From: Molanna angustata
Lineage: Eukaryota > Arthropoda > Insecta > Trichoptera > Molannidae
Direction: 5' to 3'
NCBI GenBank assembly: GCA_963576475.1
Contig: OY754972.1
Coordinates: 30,675,107 to 30,739,106, forward strand
DNA length: 64,000 nucleotides
In this document: one piece after another, positions 24,211 through 35,894 of the stretch
Numbering within the stretch: the stretch's first letter is position 1
Layout of the letters: every line of letters starts with the position of its first letter
The notes under the pieces: generated by a model
Databases searched by the model: none
What the model saw: only the letters and a program-made list of their open reading frames with translations
Told to the model about the DNA's origin: nothing
Translations under genes and position numbers: made by a program

Positions 24211-24349
24211 CGATTTTAGTATATAAGAAAAAGCAGAGTTTCTACGTTTACCAGTTGATAAGGGCCTAATAAGCTGAAACAGTCGTCCTGGATTCAGGAA
24301 AAAAATATATATCTAGACCAAATCATTTGTTTGATTTAAAATACCTATT

Positions 24350-26241
24350 AATATAAATTATTTTTTTCTAAATTACTTGTTATGTATTTAATAGAAGAGC
24401 TGATTATTTTCTACAATAGGTAGGTAAAGCTGACTTATGCGTTAGGGAATGTTGCAATTTTATAACATACAACTATCAATTGACTTCAAATGAGTAGTTG
24501 GTGTAGGTTCTAAGAGATTGTTCAAAAGAGAGCGGAAATTTTAAGCACATAATATTAACTAATTTGTAGCGTTATATATTATGCAATTATGTTATAATGC
24601 TGATGATTAGGTATTAAATGAAATGTGAACATAAAATTGATTATTTTCAATTAGTAAAAATATTTTTTCTTTTTAATTTTCTGTGACAAGATATTACAAA
24701 TATTAATTTTATTTCACGCTACATATGTACATATCATGTGTTAATCAGAAAGAACTGAAAATTCCATATTTTAATATTGAAAAAATACATCGTAAATCAT
24801 ATGTAATATATCCATAATCATTAATCATAGGCACCTACGTCATTTTATGAATTCTCTTTGAAATTTAATTTTTCGACCGGTAATTGATTCTTGATAAAAC
24901 TCAAAATTATTATTTTAATAAAAATAAAAGTTACTAAAATGATAATGTGACAGAATAATTTCTACTCGTCCGTCGTTCGATCAGCAAGTCTATATTATAG
25001 TCAAGAAAAAACTAGAGAGGGAATATTTATCCCTAAACACCTGATCCTGATTTCCTCTCCTTGATCTTTCCCAATCTTTTTTTATGCTATGATGTTTTTA
25101 ATATTTATCATAGAGTATTTTTTTTAGTTTTTTTATCGCTTTCATTATTTTGTTGATGTAAATTTGTTTGTAATATGGTTAGAAGAAGTTTCCTAAGCCC
25201 ACCAGTGTGCATTATATTTGTTTGTATTATGTACAAAAAGATAAATAAATATAAAGACATGTAAATTGCAATACTTTGAACATATAATGGGAGGGAAAAA
25301 TTAGTAACCTGCAGCTTGTAATCCAAGTTAGGATACAAGATAGAAGGGGAGCATGACCACGAAGAAGTTCATGGATCAGATAAAGTACTACGTCAATGTT
25401 TCGGGTCGCTTTGAATAAAGTGGAGACAGCCCTGATGGTCTCCATCCTTCGTAGAGAGCACGTGTAGAAGAAGTAGAATGCTCTCTCTTCCATTTGGTCT
25501 ACTGCTATAGAAATATGTGTTTTTCGTCGAGATATGTTTATATATTATATAATATGATATCAATATAAATCGTATGTAGGTACACTTCATGTAATTTAAG
25601 TCACGATGCACCACGATAGAAAATTAATGATATGAATATACCAACAGTTGCCGTAAAGTAATTTTGAAATTGGCAAAAATTATCTTATCGACTGCCATAA
25701 GAGGTATGTAATTTTGGAGAATGTTACAATAATAAATTAACAGTTATTTTTTTTCTTAAAGTTTCTATTATTAAGTGCCTCTTATAAATAGACGTATTAA
25801 GTTTGTACCTACTAACATATAATCAAATATGACTTTCTCTGAAATATTTTTGTGGTTAATTTGAAAATACCTATATGTTGGATGAAAATAAAAAAAAGTT
25901 AAATTGAGTGTTCACATAGAAATGATTTAGGTATCGAATTTACAAGCCACATATTATTATGTCACGTATTTTTTGTAAAGTTATTCACTTGGAAATCATC
26001 AGGTATGTATTAATTAACAAGCTGCTCCAAAGGAGACAGACTTGAGTCCCTTATCATGGCGACTGACGACTATGAGGCACGTCCCCGGATAAACTGGAAT
26101 AGAGGGACAGGAAATGATGAGTTTCTACGGATTAATAAGTTATAAATACTAACCTACATAAAAATGGTATTATCGATCTTTTGGTAAAAAAATCACGCTT
26201 CACTTAATATAAACTAAGACATGATATCCTTCTTTTCAAGT
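24350..26241. other. AT-rich non-coding stretch
   Basis: I see no gene. A GC-richer patch near 25330-25480 has open minus-strand frames without recognisable protein features. Confidence 0.4.
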
Positions 26242-26249
26242 GATACGTT

Positions 26250-27642
26250 CAGGGCCGGATAAACATGTTTTTGCGCCCAGAGCAATATATTTCAAACCGC
26301 CCCCCCCCCCCTTCCTACTCAAATGTTTGGAATTTCAATATTATATATTATGCAGTATATTATGCAATATTATACAGTAAAAATCAATATATTAATATAA
26401 ACCAAAGAACAAAAATAAATTATAATTCTACCTATTCATGTATGTACCGTATCCTGAGAAGTAGGCATTTTAAACTAAAACCTTAGGTCTTACAATTTTT
26501 AAAGTATTGGATCATCACATAAACCGTTTAAAGTAAAATATAATTTAAAAGTCCTTTTAAGGATCTCAAGTATTATGTAAATAAACTAAACTTAATAACT
26601 AATGTTAACACTAAAAATATCATAAAAACTATTTTTAATTAAAAAAAACTCAATATAATTATCAAATTCCAGTAAAAATTTAAAATCACACCAAACTTAA
26701 AATAAAAAAAACAAATCGCGATTCTAATTAACACAAAACACTAAATAAGTTCTTGGTATAATAAATACCTACATAAATTAATATTAATAAAACGAGGTAT
26801 GCCAATGAATTTTACACAAAACAGCACACGAAATCTCCCATTGATTTCGATACACTTTGCCGACTAGTATTCCATCTAGTTATAGGTATATATTAAAATC
26901 TATGGTCTATACTAGACTCGTAAAAAATACGGACACGTGTTAACATTTGACATCAGACAGAAGAGAGAGATAGAAACAATAATATATGAATAATTGAAAG
27001 AGTCAGGTGACGAGTCGGCGACCGAGATCGAGAAAATAAGTAAGTATGTCGCTAAAGTCGAAAGGGAAAACTTCACTGAAATTATCATAACATTTCTAAA
27101 GAACTTCGTTTCCCTTTTTTAGAAAACCTTGCTATTAGTTGCTGACAGGTTCCGCTTATTGAAACGGCTTATGTAGTTTCATTAACAAGCAATAAGAGTT
27201 CTTAGTATAATGTATAATTAAAGTTACTGTGGCGTGTAGCATCTGGAATGTTTTCAAACACGCCGCTATCATCTCATATGAAATTCATTATGAAGCGCCC
27301 GGGCGATTTCAGATAGGGGGGCGCTGGCTTCAGTATGTAGATAATTTAACACTTTAGCAAGTAAATTATTAGAATGATTATTTTGTGTGTGTGTGTGTGT
27401 GTGTGAATCGACTATATATGTTTACGAATAACACGGTAATAGACGGACAAGATATTAACACCGCAGAATTTTATCATACACACCATCACGCCGTGTCCCT
27501 TTCGGGGAAGGCAGAGAGAACCGAGTGCCATACCTGGGGAATTTTTTATTTATATAATTAACATTTTAGGATTTTAAGCGCCCTTTTTAGACAAGCGCCC
27601 TGATTTCTTGTTCCGGGTTGTTCTATGATTTATCCGGCCCTG
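26250..27642. mobile_element. hAT-type non-autonomous element, 1393 bp
   Basis: Terminal inverted repeats CAGGGCCGGATAAA and TTTATCCGGCCCTG bound the element. Exact 8-bp GATACGTT copies flank it (26242-26249, 27643-27650). CAG...CTG ends with an 8-bp target duplication are diagnostic of the hAT superfamily. Subterminal GCGCCC motifs recur near both ends. No transposase frame was found, so it is non-autonomous or gutted. It holds a C run near 26300, a GT run at 27382-27406 and a small antisense LINE end at 27476-27535. Confidence 0.93.
27476..27535 (-). mobile_element. LINE 3'-end fragment inside the hAT element
   Basis: CACCATCACGCCGTGTCCCT and GCAGAGAGAACCGAGTGCCA match the antisense LINE 3' end at 34530-34585. 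Flanking GAATTTTAT and GAATTTTTTAT are only roughly alike, so the duplication is uncertain. Confidence 0.8.
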
Positions 27643-27824
27643 GATACGTTGGTATATTTGAATTAATGATCAAATTAAGAAGGATATATTTGAGGAATTA
27701 TTTATTTGGTGTTTCCTTGGGTCACTCATCCGTCAAAATGGAGGAGTTCTTTATATGTTCTTTCAGAGTTTTGTAAGATGCCGTTATTAGTCCCCATAAG
27801 CAGATAGTGCTATATTTGGGCCAA

Positions 27825-28010
27825 GGATAGTGTTGGCGTGGAGACCGAGAATGACAGTGTTGGAAGACCGCCAATGAGATGGAGAGACGACATCAGCTGT
27901 CATGCTGGTGTCAATTGGTTGCTCAGAGCACAAAATAAAGAGGCGTGGAAGGAGGTGGAGGAAGTCTTCGTCCAGGAGTGGACGGGATTAGGCTGAGAAG
28001 AAGAAGAAGA
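27825..28010 (+). pseudogene. LINE C-terminal fragment
   Basis: Reads GRPPMRWRDDISCHAGVNW, then AWKEVEEVFVQEWTGLG and a stop, the standard closing motif (RPxxRWxDDI...W...EAFVQQW) of a common insect non-LTR family. The AAG-rich tail follows. Upstream RT sequence is missing, so it is 5'-truncated. Confidence 0.85.
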
Positions 28011-28169
28011 AGCAGAACTGGTGGGGATGGGAGAATTTCAATAATTTAGTTGACTCTTATTTAAAACCTTATATTCCTACACTGTTTCTTTTATGTACCG
28101 TTTAAAAATGCAAATCATCCATAAAAATGGAGGATGTTCAGCAGATGTAAACCAAAGAATGGGATTTGT

Positions 28170-28655
28170 ATGGGATGGATGAGGTTTATAACAATGTCGG
28201 GAGTCCTATGCGATCCAAAAATGACAGAAATATTGAACGGAAAAGTGTACCAGACAATCGTAAGACCGGCATTCCTAAGGCTCCAAACGCTGAACAATGT
28301 ACAACTCCTTCTCTATGCGTATGCTGTAAGATAGTCAGCTGGAGTGTTTTTTCGGGAAGAAACAAAAATTCCACGCCATCGTGGAAACTTAGGCGTTACT
28401 GATATACATAGTAAGATAGAGAAAATAAAGTTGAGATGGTACGGGCACGATCAACGCAGACCACCAGATCACCCTGTTAACCGAACAATTTCCATTGATC
28501 TTCCTCGTCTTGCATCCAGAGGAAGACCAAATATTTCCTGGATCGTGCAAAAACGAAACCAACCGCAGAGACATGGCCTAGGTGACATAATAATAGGACG
28601 AGGAGAACTGACCCCCACAGTCGGCACAAACAAAGAGTTGGGATTTAGCCAGGGA
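28170..28655 (+). pseudogene. LINE C-terminal fragment of a different family
   Basis: In one frame SGVLCDPKMTEILNGKVYQT and IVRPAFL match the L-C-KK-P-LKGK-Y-T-VRP motif of RTE-like elements. After a frameshift comes LGVTDIHSKIEKIKLRWYGH, then ASRGRPNISW. The order is right for an RT C-terminus, but the frame changes near 28300 and internal segments are missing. It lies about 160 bp downstream of a fragment from another LINE family. Confidence 0.8.
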
Positions 28656-28997
28656 AAATAAGATAAATTTTATGTTTACACTATCTTATACAATTTTTTA
28701 ATTACTGTACAGTCGTTCTATGCTCAGAGTTCATTTCTCACGCAAATCATGCTTATCTGGGATGAAGACACCGTTCAAATGAGTTTTTTTTTATTTCGCT
28801 ATTAGTTTGGTGCATGAAGTTAATTTTTGATAAAAAAAAACATAAATAAGGAAGTAGATAAATATTTTTGATAGAAGATAAAGATATCAATATTTTATTG
28901 ACTAAGTTGTCATAGTAGATACGTAGAAAGAATATGTAGCACCTACCTTCTAACTTTTAGTATATTTTTTGGAAAGTTAACTCGTAAATTTGCCTAC
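28656..28997. other. Non-coding stretch with a SINE A scrap
   Basis: TTCATTTCTCACGCAAATCA near 28730-28750 resembles the middle of SINE A; nothing else is seen. Confidence 0.4.
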
Positions 28998-29004
28998 GAA
29001 TATA

Positions 29005-29205
29005 ATAATAATAAACACTTTATTGCACCCTGCGCAAGTCGCGCGTTTATTGCCATATAGCAATTTCTTCCAACTAACCAGTGTTTCCAACCCAGGGAAG
29101 CAATATTAGCGTGAGAATTTAATTTAAATAAATTTCTCCTCTGCTGGGAGTCGAACCCAGGACGCCCGCACAGAAACCAAACGGCTTACCAACTGTGCCA
29201 CGGCG
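29005..29205 (-). mobile_element. SINE A, complete, with GAATATA target duplication
   Basis: The best uninterrupted copy here: head CCGCCGTGGCACAGTTGGTA, B box region GGGTTCGACTCCC, middle GCTTCCCTGGGTTGGAAACA, tail CAATAAACGCGCG ending in ATT repeats (all on the minus strand). GAATATA occurs at 28998-29004 and 29206-29212. About 201 bp. Confidence 0.92.
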
Positions 29206-29212
29206 GAATATA

Positions 29213-30594
29213 CAAAAGAATGCATACAAAAATGCACGCCACACTAAAAACGAGAACAAAAAATATTTAATCGTAAAAAGAAATTTCGTGAGCAAAATAG
29301 AGATGAACTCACAAATTAAATTCACATTATTTGAAAGTACATTTACTACATAGTAAAAGTATTCGCAAAACGACAGATTTACGAGCTTGTAAATTTATTA
29401 TACATAATCTACGAACAATGATTTTATCTAAATCAGATTAGAAACTTAAATTGGCATTGCATTTGTAAAAGTATAATGTTCATTATTTTTTCCTTATAGA
29501 AATGTGCAATCGGTAGGTAGGTACAATTACCTAAAACACACATACCTACAATGTTGTTATATTATATCGTTGATATAACAAAAAATGAATAAAATGATGG
29601 AAAAATGACATATGGAGGGATAAATCTATACATATTATCATGATACCAATTATGCTACAGGGGATCCATTGAAGCTAAGTCGCGAAGCACTCGCATCCAA
29701 AAAAATGAGCGTTAAGCGCGTAGACTTTAATAAATATAATTTTTATGAAGATAACTATGATAGCTAGCATTGTACGCAGTAAGCACAACTCTACAGCATT
29801 ATTTTTCAAAATTTTTTTGAATGATAATTTTCGGAAGAATATGTTTTACGTCATAATATACCTTCTTTTCTTACATAAAAATATTACTATGAAATTACTA
29901 TGAAGTTTGAATATACTATCAACATGATACCTCTTAAATTATGACTCAACTCTTTTGCACGAGATACTTTATAACTTAGTGAAAATGAATAATTATAGGG
30001 AAAATTTACCATCCATATTTTCATAAAAGTTAAGTTGACTACAAAAATAAACTCAGATGTTACAAAAACTGACCTTGTATGTATAAACTAAACTTGTATA
30101 CTGGATAAAAAACTACAATACGAGAAAAATATTATAAGGTACCTACAAAGAAAAAACTACTTACTCAATTTGATCCATAAATATTATTATTGAATAAAAT
30201 AATCAGGCACTATTATGAATTCAACAAGTACCCAACTACACAGAAAAAAACACTTTTAAATGTAAATTGTTGGAGAAAGAAAACCTCTCATAAGACAAAT
30301 TTAACATTTTCAAAATCCCTCGATGGAATCAACCATAATTATTAACACCTACATTGCCTTTCTCCCGAACGAATCGAGATTATAGTCGAAGATATACGTT
30401 CAAAGTGGACGATGTTTTGACCAAGGGATATACTTATTATAGCGTAATTGCAAAATATGTCGATACTTTAAAAGTACCTACTACATTATATTGTGCACTT
30501 CCAAGTGGCCTTTTACTTGGTCTATCTGCCATTTCACTTTACAAAGTTGGTCATTATTCTGTATCACGGACGGCAATGGCGGAACTAGATTCAG
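29213..30594. other. AT-rich non-coding stretch
   Basis: No gene recognised. An open frame of about 83 codons ending at 30605 shows no domain, signal or codon pattern that convinces me. Confidence 0.4.
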
Positions 30595-30800
30595 TTGTGC
30601 ATTGAATGCGGTGTCGAATGCGCGCGCTCCTCGCGATCAGCGGTCGTTTTCAAAACCAAATCGTTTCGTCTCCGCGAACGCGAAAGTCAGTTTGACAGCC
30701 GGCATTTTTTTTCGTTCGTTCGCTTTTTCAAACATGGAACACTTTTGAATTTGGAACGTTCGAATCTCGTATTTTATTTTGCGGTAAAAATATACGACGA
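30595..30800 (+). promoter_or_regulatory. CpG-dense island, possible promoter or 5' UTR exon
   Basis: Roughly twenty CpGs fall within about 130 bp (GAATGCGCGCGCTCCTCGCG, TCTCCGCGAACGCGAAAG), unlike any other unique stretch in this AT-rich window. An insect initiator-like TCAGTT lies at about 30687-30692. GCGGTAAAAA further on could serve as a splice donor. The plus orientation is suggested by that initiator and the exon candidate at 31962. It matches no repeat in the window. It could also be a GC-rich mobile-element scrap. Confidence 0.35.
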
Positions 30801-33200
30801 TTTATTATAAGTGAAATAAATTATCTACGTAGGTACTTATTATTATTATTTTATTTATTGGAATGTTCCTAATTCGAAATGCGGATATAAATAAGTACAT
30901 ACAACAGTTTTGTTTTGAAAGTGTTCCTTTTTTAAATATATGGACATAATATATTTTTGGAGTTTTTTCGTTTTTGAATGCTATATTTATTTAATCGTGT
31001 TTCATTTTGAATTAAAAAAACACATTTTTAAATTTAATTTTGAATATGAATTATGATTAACTGAATGTCAAACACAGTTTTAAAAAATATCATGTATATC
31101 TTTTACAATTCCGATCTTTTAAAAAAATACACGTTGCATCCATAATGCCAAATTTAAATAAAGGGTCTTTAATTGAATTCAAGATTCCAAATATGAATGG
31201 ATATAGTTCTAAATTTGAATTGTGGCAATGTTTTGTTGATTCTTTATTTAATTAGAAGCTATGAACTACATGTTTATTGGTAGAAAGTTTCTCATGAACA
31301 TATTTACTTTTTCATTAATTGTATTATTATTTTAATAGAACCCACTTTCATATTTAAACAATATGACAGATGAAGGTATTAAAATATTATTTACATTTTA
31401 TTGTTGTTTTACAAATAAATGTCTATATAATGGACGGTTATTAAAGCGAAAATATATTTTAAATTGAAAAGGGCCTCCACACTTGACTAAATATTTTCTA
31501 TTCTCTAACAAATAATTTTCTTTTTGTCTTATTTTGTGAATTGATCTTAAGCATAATGTTGTGCTGAGATAGTATATTTTATTATTAACGATTCTAGAAA
31601 AATCCATTCAAATCATAATAAGGGTACTATTTTGAAATCATTATTTTGATGTCGCGAAAAATGAAACTGTTTTTTTTTAATGGCACATCTCAAATTTTTA
31701 TTTAATTGCAATAAAAAATCAATGAGCTTCCTTATTAACTACTTTTTACTTAATAACTGTCAAAGAATTCAGAGATTGTGAAATATTTTGATTGTGTTGT
31801 AATTCATTTGAAATGAAAATAGTTCCCAGACTGTGATTATCAACAATTCGTTGAAGCTGTGATAAATTTATAGACAGTGAAAAAAACTATTTAAAAAGAC
31901 AGAAAGTGTAAGATTTGTGAGATTTTTAATTAATTATATCATAAAACATAAAAAAATTCCAATGGATTCATTCTTCAGGCAGAGAAGGTTCTCGATACCT
32001 AAGAGGTAAGAAAAATGGTTCTTCTTTTCGTTAGACTTGTTCTGAAAATTATCGTTTCAATCATCATAGGTACCTCAATTTCCTAATTCAACTATAATCG
32101 TATCTTTATAAAAATATATTTGTGTATTTAAACAGTGTAAAAACAGTTTTTTGGGACTTTTTTTATATTTTGTAGAATGTCCCTTAATTCTTACGGTAGT
32201 TTTAAAGCGGCTTGACATGCTTTTGAAACAAGTATTTCATGAAGTTCAGAACTAATTCATTTGAAGTTTTCAATATCATAAAACATGTTATAGGCTTTCT
32301 ATTCCGGACACTTCAAACATTAAGAGGCAATAGTAAGCTTAATAGTAATTTTGAAAATCTTTTCCTCAGAACCTTGAAAGGATACGCCATTGAAATAAAT
32401 AACAGTACCTATATTTTCACTTGTTTATTATATTGTAAGAGTTTTTAAGAATTTGCTTTCGTTAGGTACTACTTTATTAATTTTACAAGAAAACCTCTTT
32501 TATTTTTTTGTAGTATGTAACTAAAAAACTACAAGGCATATGAAGTAGATTTTTCCTACAATCTAAAAATAATATAAAAATCTACCAGCTGAGTTTTTTT
32601 ATTATTTTAATAACTATTATTGCTATTTGAAATAAAACTATTATCTTTACCTTATCTTCAGGAAAAAATATTGTTTATTACAGATTTGTTGATATACAAA
32701 ATTTTTTTCGTGCCTCATAGATTAGAAGGTAGTTAATTTTAGTGTGCTTAATGCTTTAATCCCGGCACAGGTTTTTTTACATAGAGGAGTATTGCAGTTA
32801 AAATATTATGAGATGTCAATTCTATTTATTAGGTTTAAATGAACAAAAAAATTAAGGAGAGGTGTAATGTGACATTTTTAATCAACCCCGTTACTGCTTT
32901 AAACTCCATTTGCAATATGTAAGTTAATACATGGACAATCCAACATACAACCATCAACCATTACAGTAATTCAGCTAAGATGAGAAAGAAATGCGTTCAT
33001 CGGTATTATTCAATCTAGTAAACCTGCTATATACCAATAAAATTAATTCCAAGTTTAGCGAGTGGGTTAGTACTACTTGTTTCAATCTTACCATTGACAA
33101 GTGAACAGAATAACAGTTTGTTTTTAATTATAAATTTCACCCATTTGAAAACATGAAATAAAACAAATAAAAAAAATAATCGAATATTTTTTTAATTGCA
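30801..33200. other. AT-rich stretch, possibly intronic
   Basis: Apart from the exon candidate at 31962-32005 I see no gene or repeat; notably, it is one of the longer stretches without a recognised mobile element. Confidence 0.4.
31962..32005 (+). CDS. Candidate first coding exon
   Basis: An ATG in a fair context (TTCCAATGG) opens 14 codons, MDSFFRQRRFSIPK, plus two bases before AAGAG|GTAAGA, a close match to the insect splice donor. The residues are basic and not simple-sequence. About 1.2 kb upstream lies the CpG-dense island, so a 5' UTR exon plus this short coding exon is a possible gene start. The rest of the gene, if any, is not recognised downstream in this window. The product is unknown, and a chance ATG-donor pair is quite possible. 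Confidence 0.25.
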
Positions 33201-33204
33201 TATT

Positions 33205-33520
33205 TGTTCCCATTCGGGAGTCAAATGATATTTTTATTGACAAACTTTTTTTAACATCTCAATATAGATGAAGTTGGGATATTGTAGGAGAACCAGGAAC
33301 TCAAGGCACCTACAGGGCTTACAACCTGTCTTCGGCTGGTTGGAACGTAAGAAGGCATAATTGATGAACGTTGCGAAAGCGCATAAAGTGATCACGTAAA
33401 CCAGCCGATGACAGGTCATAAGCCCTGTAGGTGCCTCGAGTTCCTGATTCTTCTGCAATATCCCAATTTCATCTCTATTGCGATGTTAAAAAAAGTTTGT
33501 CAATAAAAATAATAAATTAT
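33205..33520. mobile_element. Family E fold-back MITE, both arms
   Basis: Arms about 33230-33350 and 33390-33510 pair (AACATCTCAATATAGATGAA with its partner; CAAGGCACCTACAGGGCTTA against TAAGCCCTGTAGGTGCCTCG). The loop holds AAGAAGGCATAATTGATGAA. This is the reference copy for family E. Confidence 0.85.
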
Positions 33521-34524
33521 ATTTTGAATATTTCTGTGAAAGGTATGATTAAATTTCATATGGTCAAAACATTTCATATGGTCAATATTGATTTTATAAC
33601 ATGCCTATATTATAAATTATAAGAGATCTCGCACTGACAAATTTAAATTTACATTGTAATTGTTTTGTGTTTTTTGTATTAAATTACTTTCTGTCCTTTG
33701 TTAGGCAGTGGATTAATATTTATTTTACATTAGTGTTCATGAATTCAGTTGTGGCTAATATTTTTTATTTTTTTTTTATTGAACAATATTGAACAATAAT
33801 AAAACATAAGGTATTACAAAAAGAAAATAATGATTCTGAGTCACGCCAAGTCTAATTTCTAGACTTGTCGGCGTGTTCTCAAGACAATATCTATGTATAT
33901 TTTAAAATAACTACAATAAAAAGAGACATACAAATGTCACACAAAGATGATCTTCCAAACACATACACCTTCCTATGTTACAACAGTTATCTATGTAAAA
34001 TAATAAAAATAAATGAAATGAGAAAAAATTAAAATCGTTTGTGATCTGTTAACCCTTAAATGCATCGTGATGGAAATTTCCATCGTACCAAATAATTAAA
34101 TATATTTTTTTATGATTAATGACAGCGGTATATTTTTTTAGACTGGCAATATCTTAAGTAGTCTATATATGGGTTCAAGTGAAAATAAAAATAAAATCTA
34201 CCTTTTTTTTCTATGATTTGTGTTGATAGTAATTGGGGCAGCGCGTTATCAGTGTTTCTGGCATTTTATAAAGTTTTATTTTCAAATTTCTCAGTTATTT
34301 CCCATCTTTCAAAGGAGATAAAATTCATAATGTGTAGCAAAAATGTGAGTATTTACAGATACATCTTTTATTTTTGTTAAAATTATCAAATTCAATGAAA
34401 ATACAGTTAATTACAGTTTGATTGAAATTTACATCATCATGCAATACTATCATAATCTTTCATATCAAGTATTGCTTTACTGGATAAAGTTAAGATTTCA
34501 TTGTTTTGTTTTTAGAACACTGAT

Positions 34525-34815
34525 ATGTACATACCATCAGGCCATATCTCTTACGGGCTAAGCAGAGAGAACCGAGCGCCATACTCCTCTATTTTTGCAC
34601 ACATTCTTAGCTTCCTTTACATCCATGCATCGTCTCATACATGCTCGTCGATTATTCAAGCTTCTTATATTTTCTTCTTTCAAAATATCATTCACATGGT
34701 CATGCCATCCCTTTCTAGGGCGGCCCCTGCTGTTCACTCCATCTCTTACACCCATGTATATTTTTTGTTCAGTTGTTCATCATTCATTCTTTATATGTCC
34801 AAACCACCTCAAGAA
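34525..34815 (-). pseudogene. LINE C-terminal fragment inside piggyBac
   Basis: The minus-strand frame reads GVRDGVNSRGRPRKGWHDHV, NDILKEENIRSLNNRRACM, DVKEAKNVCKNRGVWRSVLS: the end of a common lepidopteran non-LTR protein. Its 3' end (CATACCATCAGGCCATATCT antisense) is recurrent in the window. It sits just before the transposase ATG of the host element. No clean target duplication is found (CACTGATATG against CACTTAGTATG at best). Confidence 0.9.
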
Positions 34816-34826
34816 ATTCACTTAGT

Positions 34827-35720
34827 ATGAAACGTAAAATAAATGATGAGGACATAGATGGGTGGTTGTCAGAGGATGGCATGGAAGACTCTGATAATAA
34901 AGATGAAACACTGGAAGATCTTCAAAAAAATGTGAATTAGTTCAGATATTTGGGGATAAAAAAGAAATTGAAGATGAACAAATTGTAATTGAAGTCTTCA
35001 AAATAATGAAAAGGAAGATCCTACTTTGATTGGAATACAGGAAAAACACATTTGCGCAACAAACCTCACAAATGGGGAATCAAATTGTATGTTCTGTGCA
35101 ATTTAGATGGCTTTGCTGATAAATTTGAAGTTTATGCTGGCCAAGATAATTCGAGCAGACCTGAAAAATGAACCAGGTATAGGGGCTACTGGCAATGTTG
35201 TGTTACACCTGGTAAGAGCAATAACACGACAAGTAAATCATATCGTCTATTTTGACAATTTCTATACGTCTTTGCCATTGGTATACTACTTGGCATCACA
35301 AGGAATTCAGTGTGTTGGTACTGTGGTGCAGAACAGAATTCCGAATAGTAAATTGCCAGATAAAAGAGAATTCATGAAGAAAATTAATTTGGTTCGGTTT
35401 GAAAATGAACTAGCATATGCTCTTTGTGGTATAAGGGCAAGTGAAATATTGAAAATGAGCTGGAAGCTAAAAAGAAAAGAGCGAAAATAGCAGTGGTACC
35501 TGGAAAAGACGTCCGAAAAGATGGAGTCGAACATTGGCCAGAAATAGGAAATTCCCTTCGGTGTAAATTACCATTGTGCAAAGGATATTCGACAGTTCGA
35601 TGTTCTAAATGTAAAGTGAATCTGTGCTTAAACAAAAACAATAATTGTTTCATAAATTTTCATTCTGAATATTTTTTCATTTATAGTTATATAATATACC
35701 ATATAACAAATTTGTTCCTA
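34827..35720 (+). pseudogene. Broken piggyBac transposase
   Basis: An ATG at 34827 opens an acidic N-terminus (KRKINDEDIDGWLSEDG), soon ended by a stop. A second piece (about 35040-35165) reads LRNKPHKWGIKLYVL and FEVYAGQDN, the conserved block of the catalytic core. After a frameshift it continues GIGATGNVVLHLVR, then IVYFDNFYTSLPL with one of the three catalytic aspartates, to about 35490. A last piece carries a C-terminal cysteine-rich segment (LPLCKGYSTVRCSKCKVNLC, about 35565-35625). The first and third catalytic aspartate regions appear deleted. Family members are usually 550-650 residues; under 300 codons remain. Non-functional. Confidence 0.92.
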
Positions 35721-35894
35721 GCTGACTGACCATACTCACATGTTGATGGAAATTTACATCATACTGTTTTTTCTTTAAAAAATATACTTTTTTATGACTT
35801 TGATTTTTTTTATTATTTTTCCCTAAGACTACACCTCAAAATACACCATAAAATATTTTTTTTAATGAAATACAAAAAATCATGCATTTAAGGG

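Larger units (their letters stand above)
22277..24348. mobile_element. Foldback-like element with minisatellites in both arms
   Basis: Left arm (22277-22870) and right arm (about 23940-24348) are inverted copies. Outer blocks GTATTTTAAATCAAACAAAT, CCTGAATCCAGGACGAC and GGCCCTTATCAACTGGTAAA occur in both. Next inward comes a 15-16-bp tandem repeat, then TTCTGC-TAGG and TTTTTGTAATGCTCTTTAT. The left arm alone carries an extra palindromic insertion (22400-22665). The central part contains a SINE A nested in a MITE-1. No transposase frame is seen. Long inverted repeats with internal tandem arrays are the hallmark of Foldback/Galileo-type elements (established knowledge); membership is inference. 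Confidence 0.8.
34053..35894 (+). mobile_element. piggyBac-type element, 1842 bp, degenerate
   Basis: Termini CCCTTAAATGCAT and ATGCATTTAAGGG are perfect 13-bp inverted repeats flanked by TTAA on both sides (34049-34052, 35895-35898), the piggyBac signature. GATGGAAATTT motifs recur just inside both ends. It encodes a broken transposase and carries an antisense LINE fragment at 34525-34815. Confidence 0.95.

Noticed and set aside
22574..24269. Open frames with repeated CPxPSV or LGAGHLGA peptides
   Set aside because: Same DNA repeat read in several frames on both strands of an inverted repeat; no frame is favoured.
25227..25493. Minus-strand open frame beginning MEERAFYFFYTC
   Set aside because: No known motif and the composition is as expected for chance; may be a retroelement scrap.
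30354..30605. An 83-codon plus-strand frame next to the CpG island
   Set aside because: No recognisable domain, no upstream promoter, and it ends at the island; could be chance in moderately AT-rich DNA.
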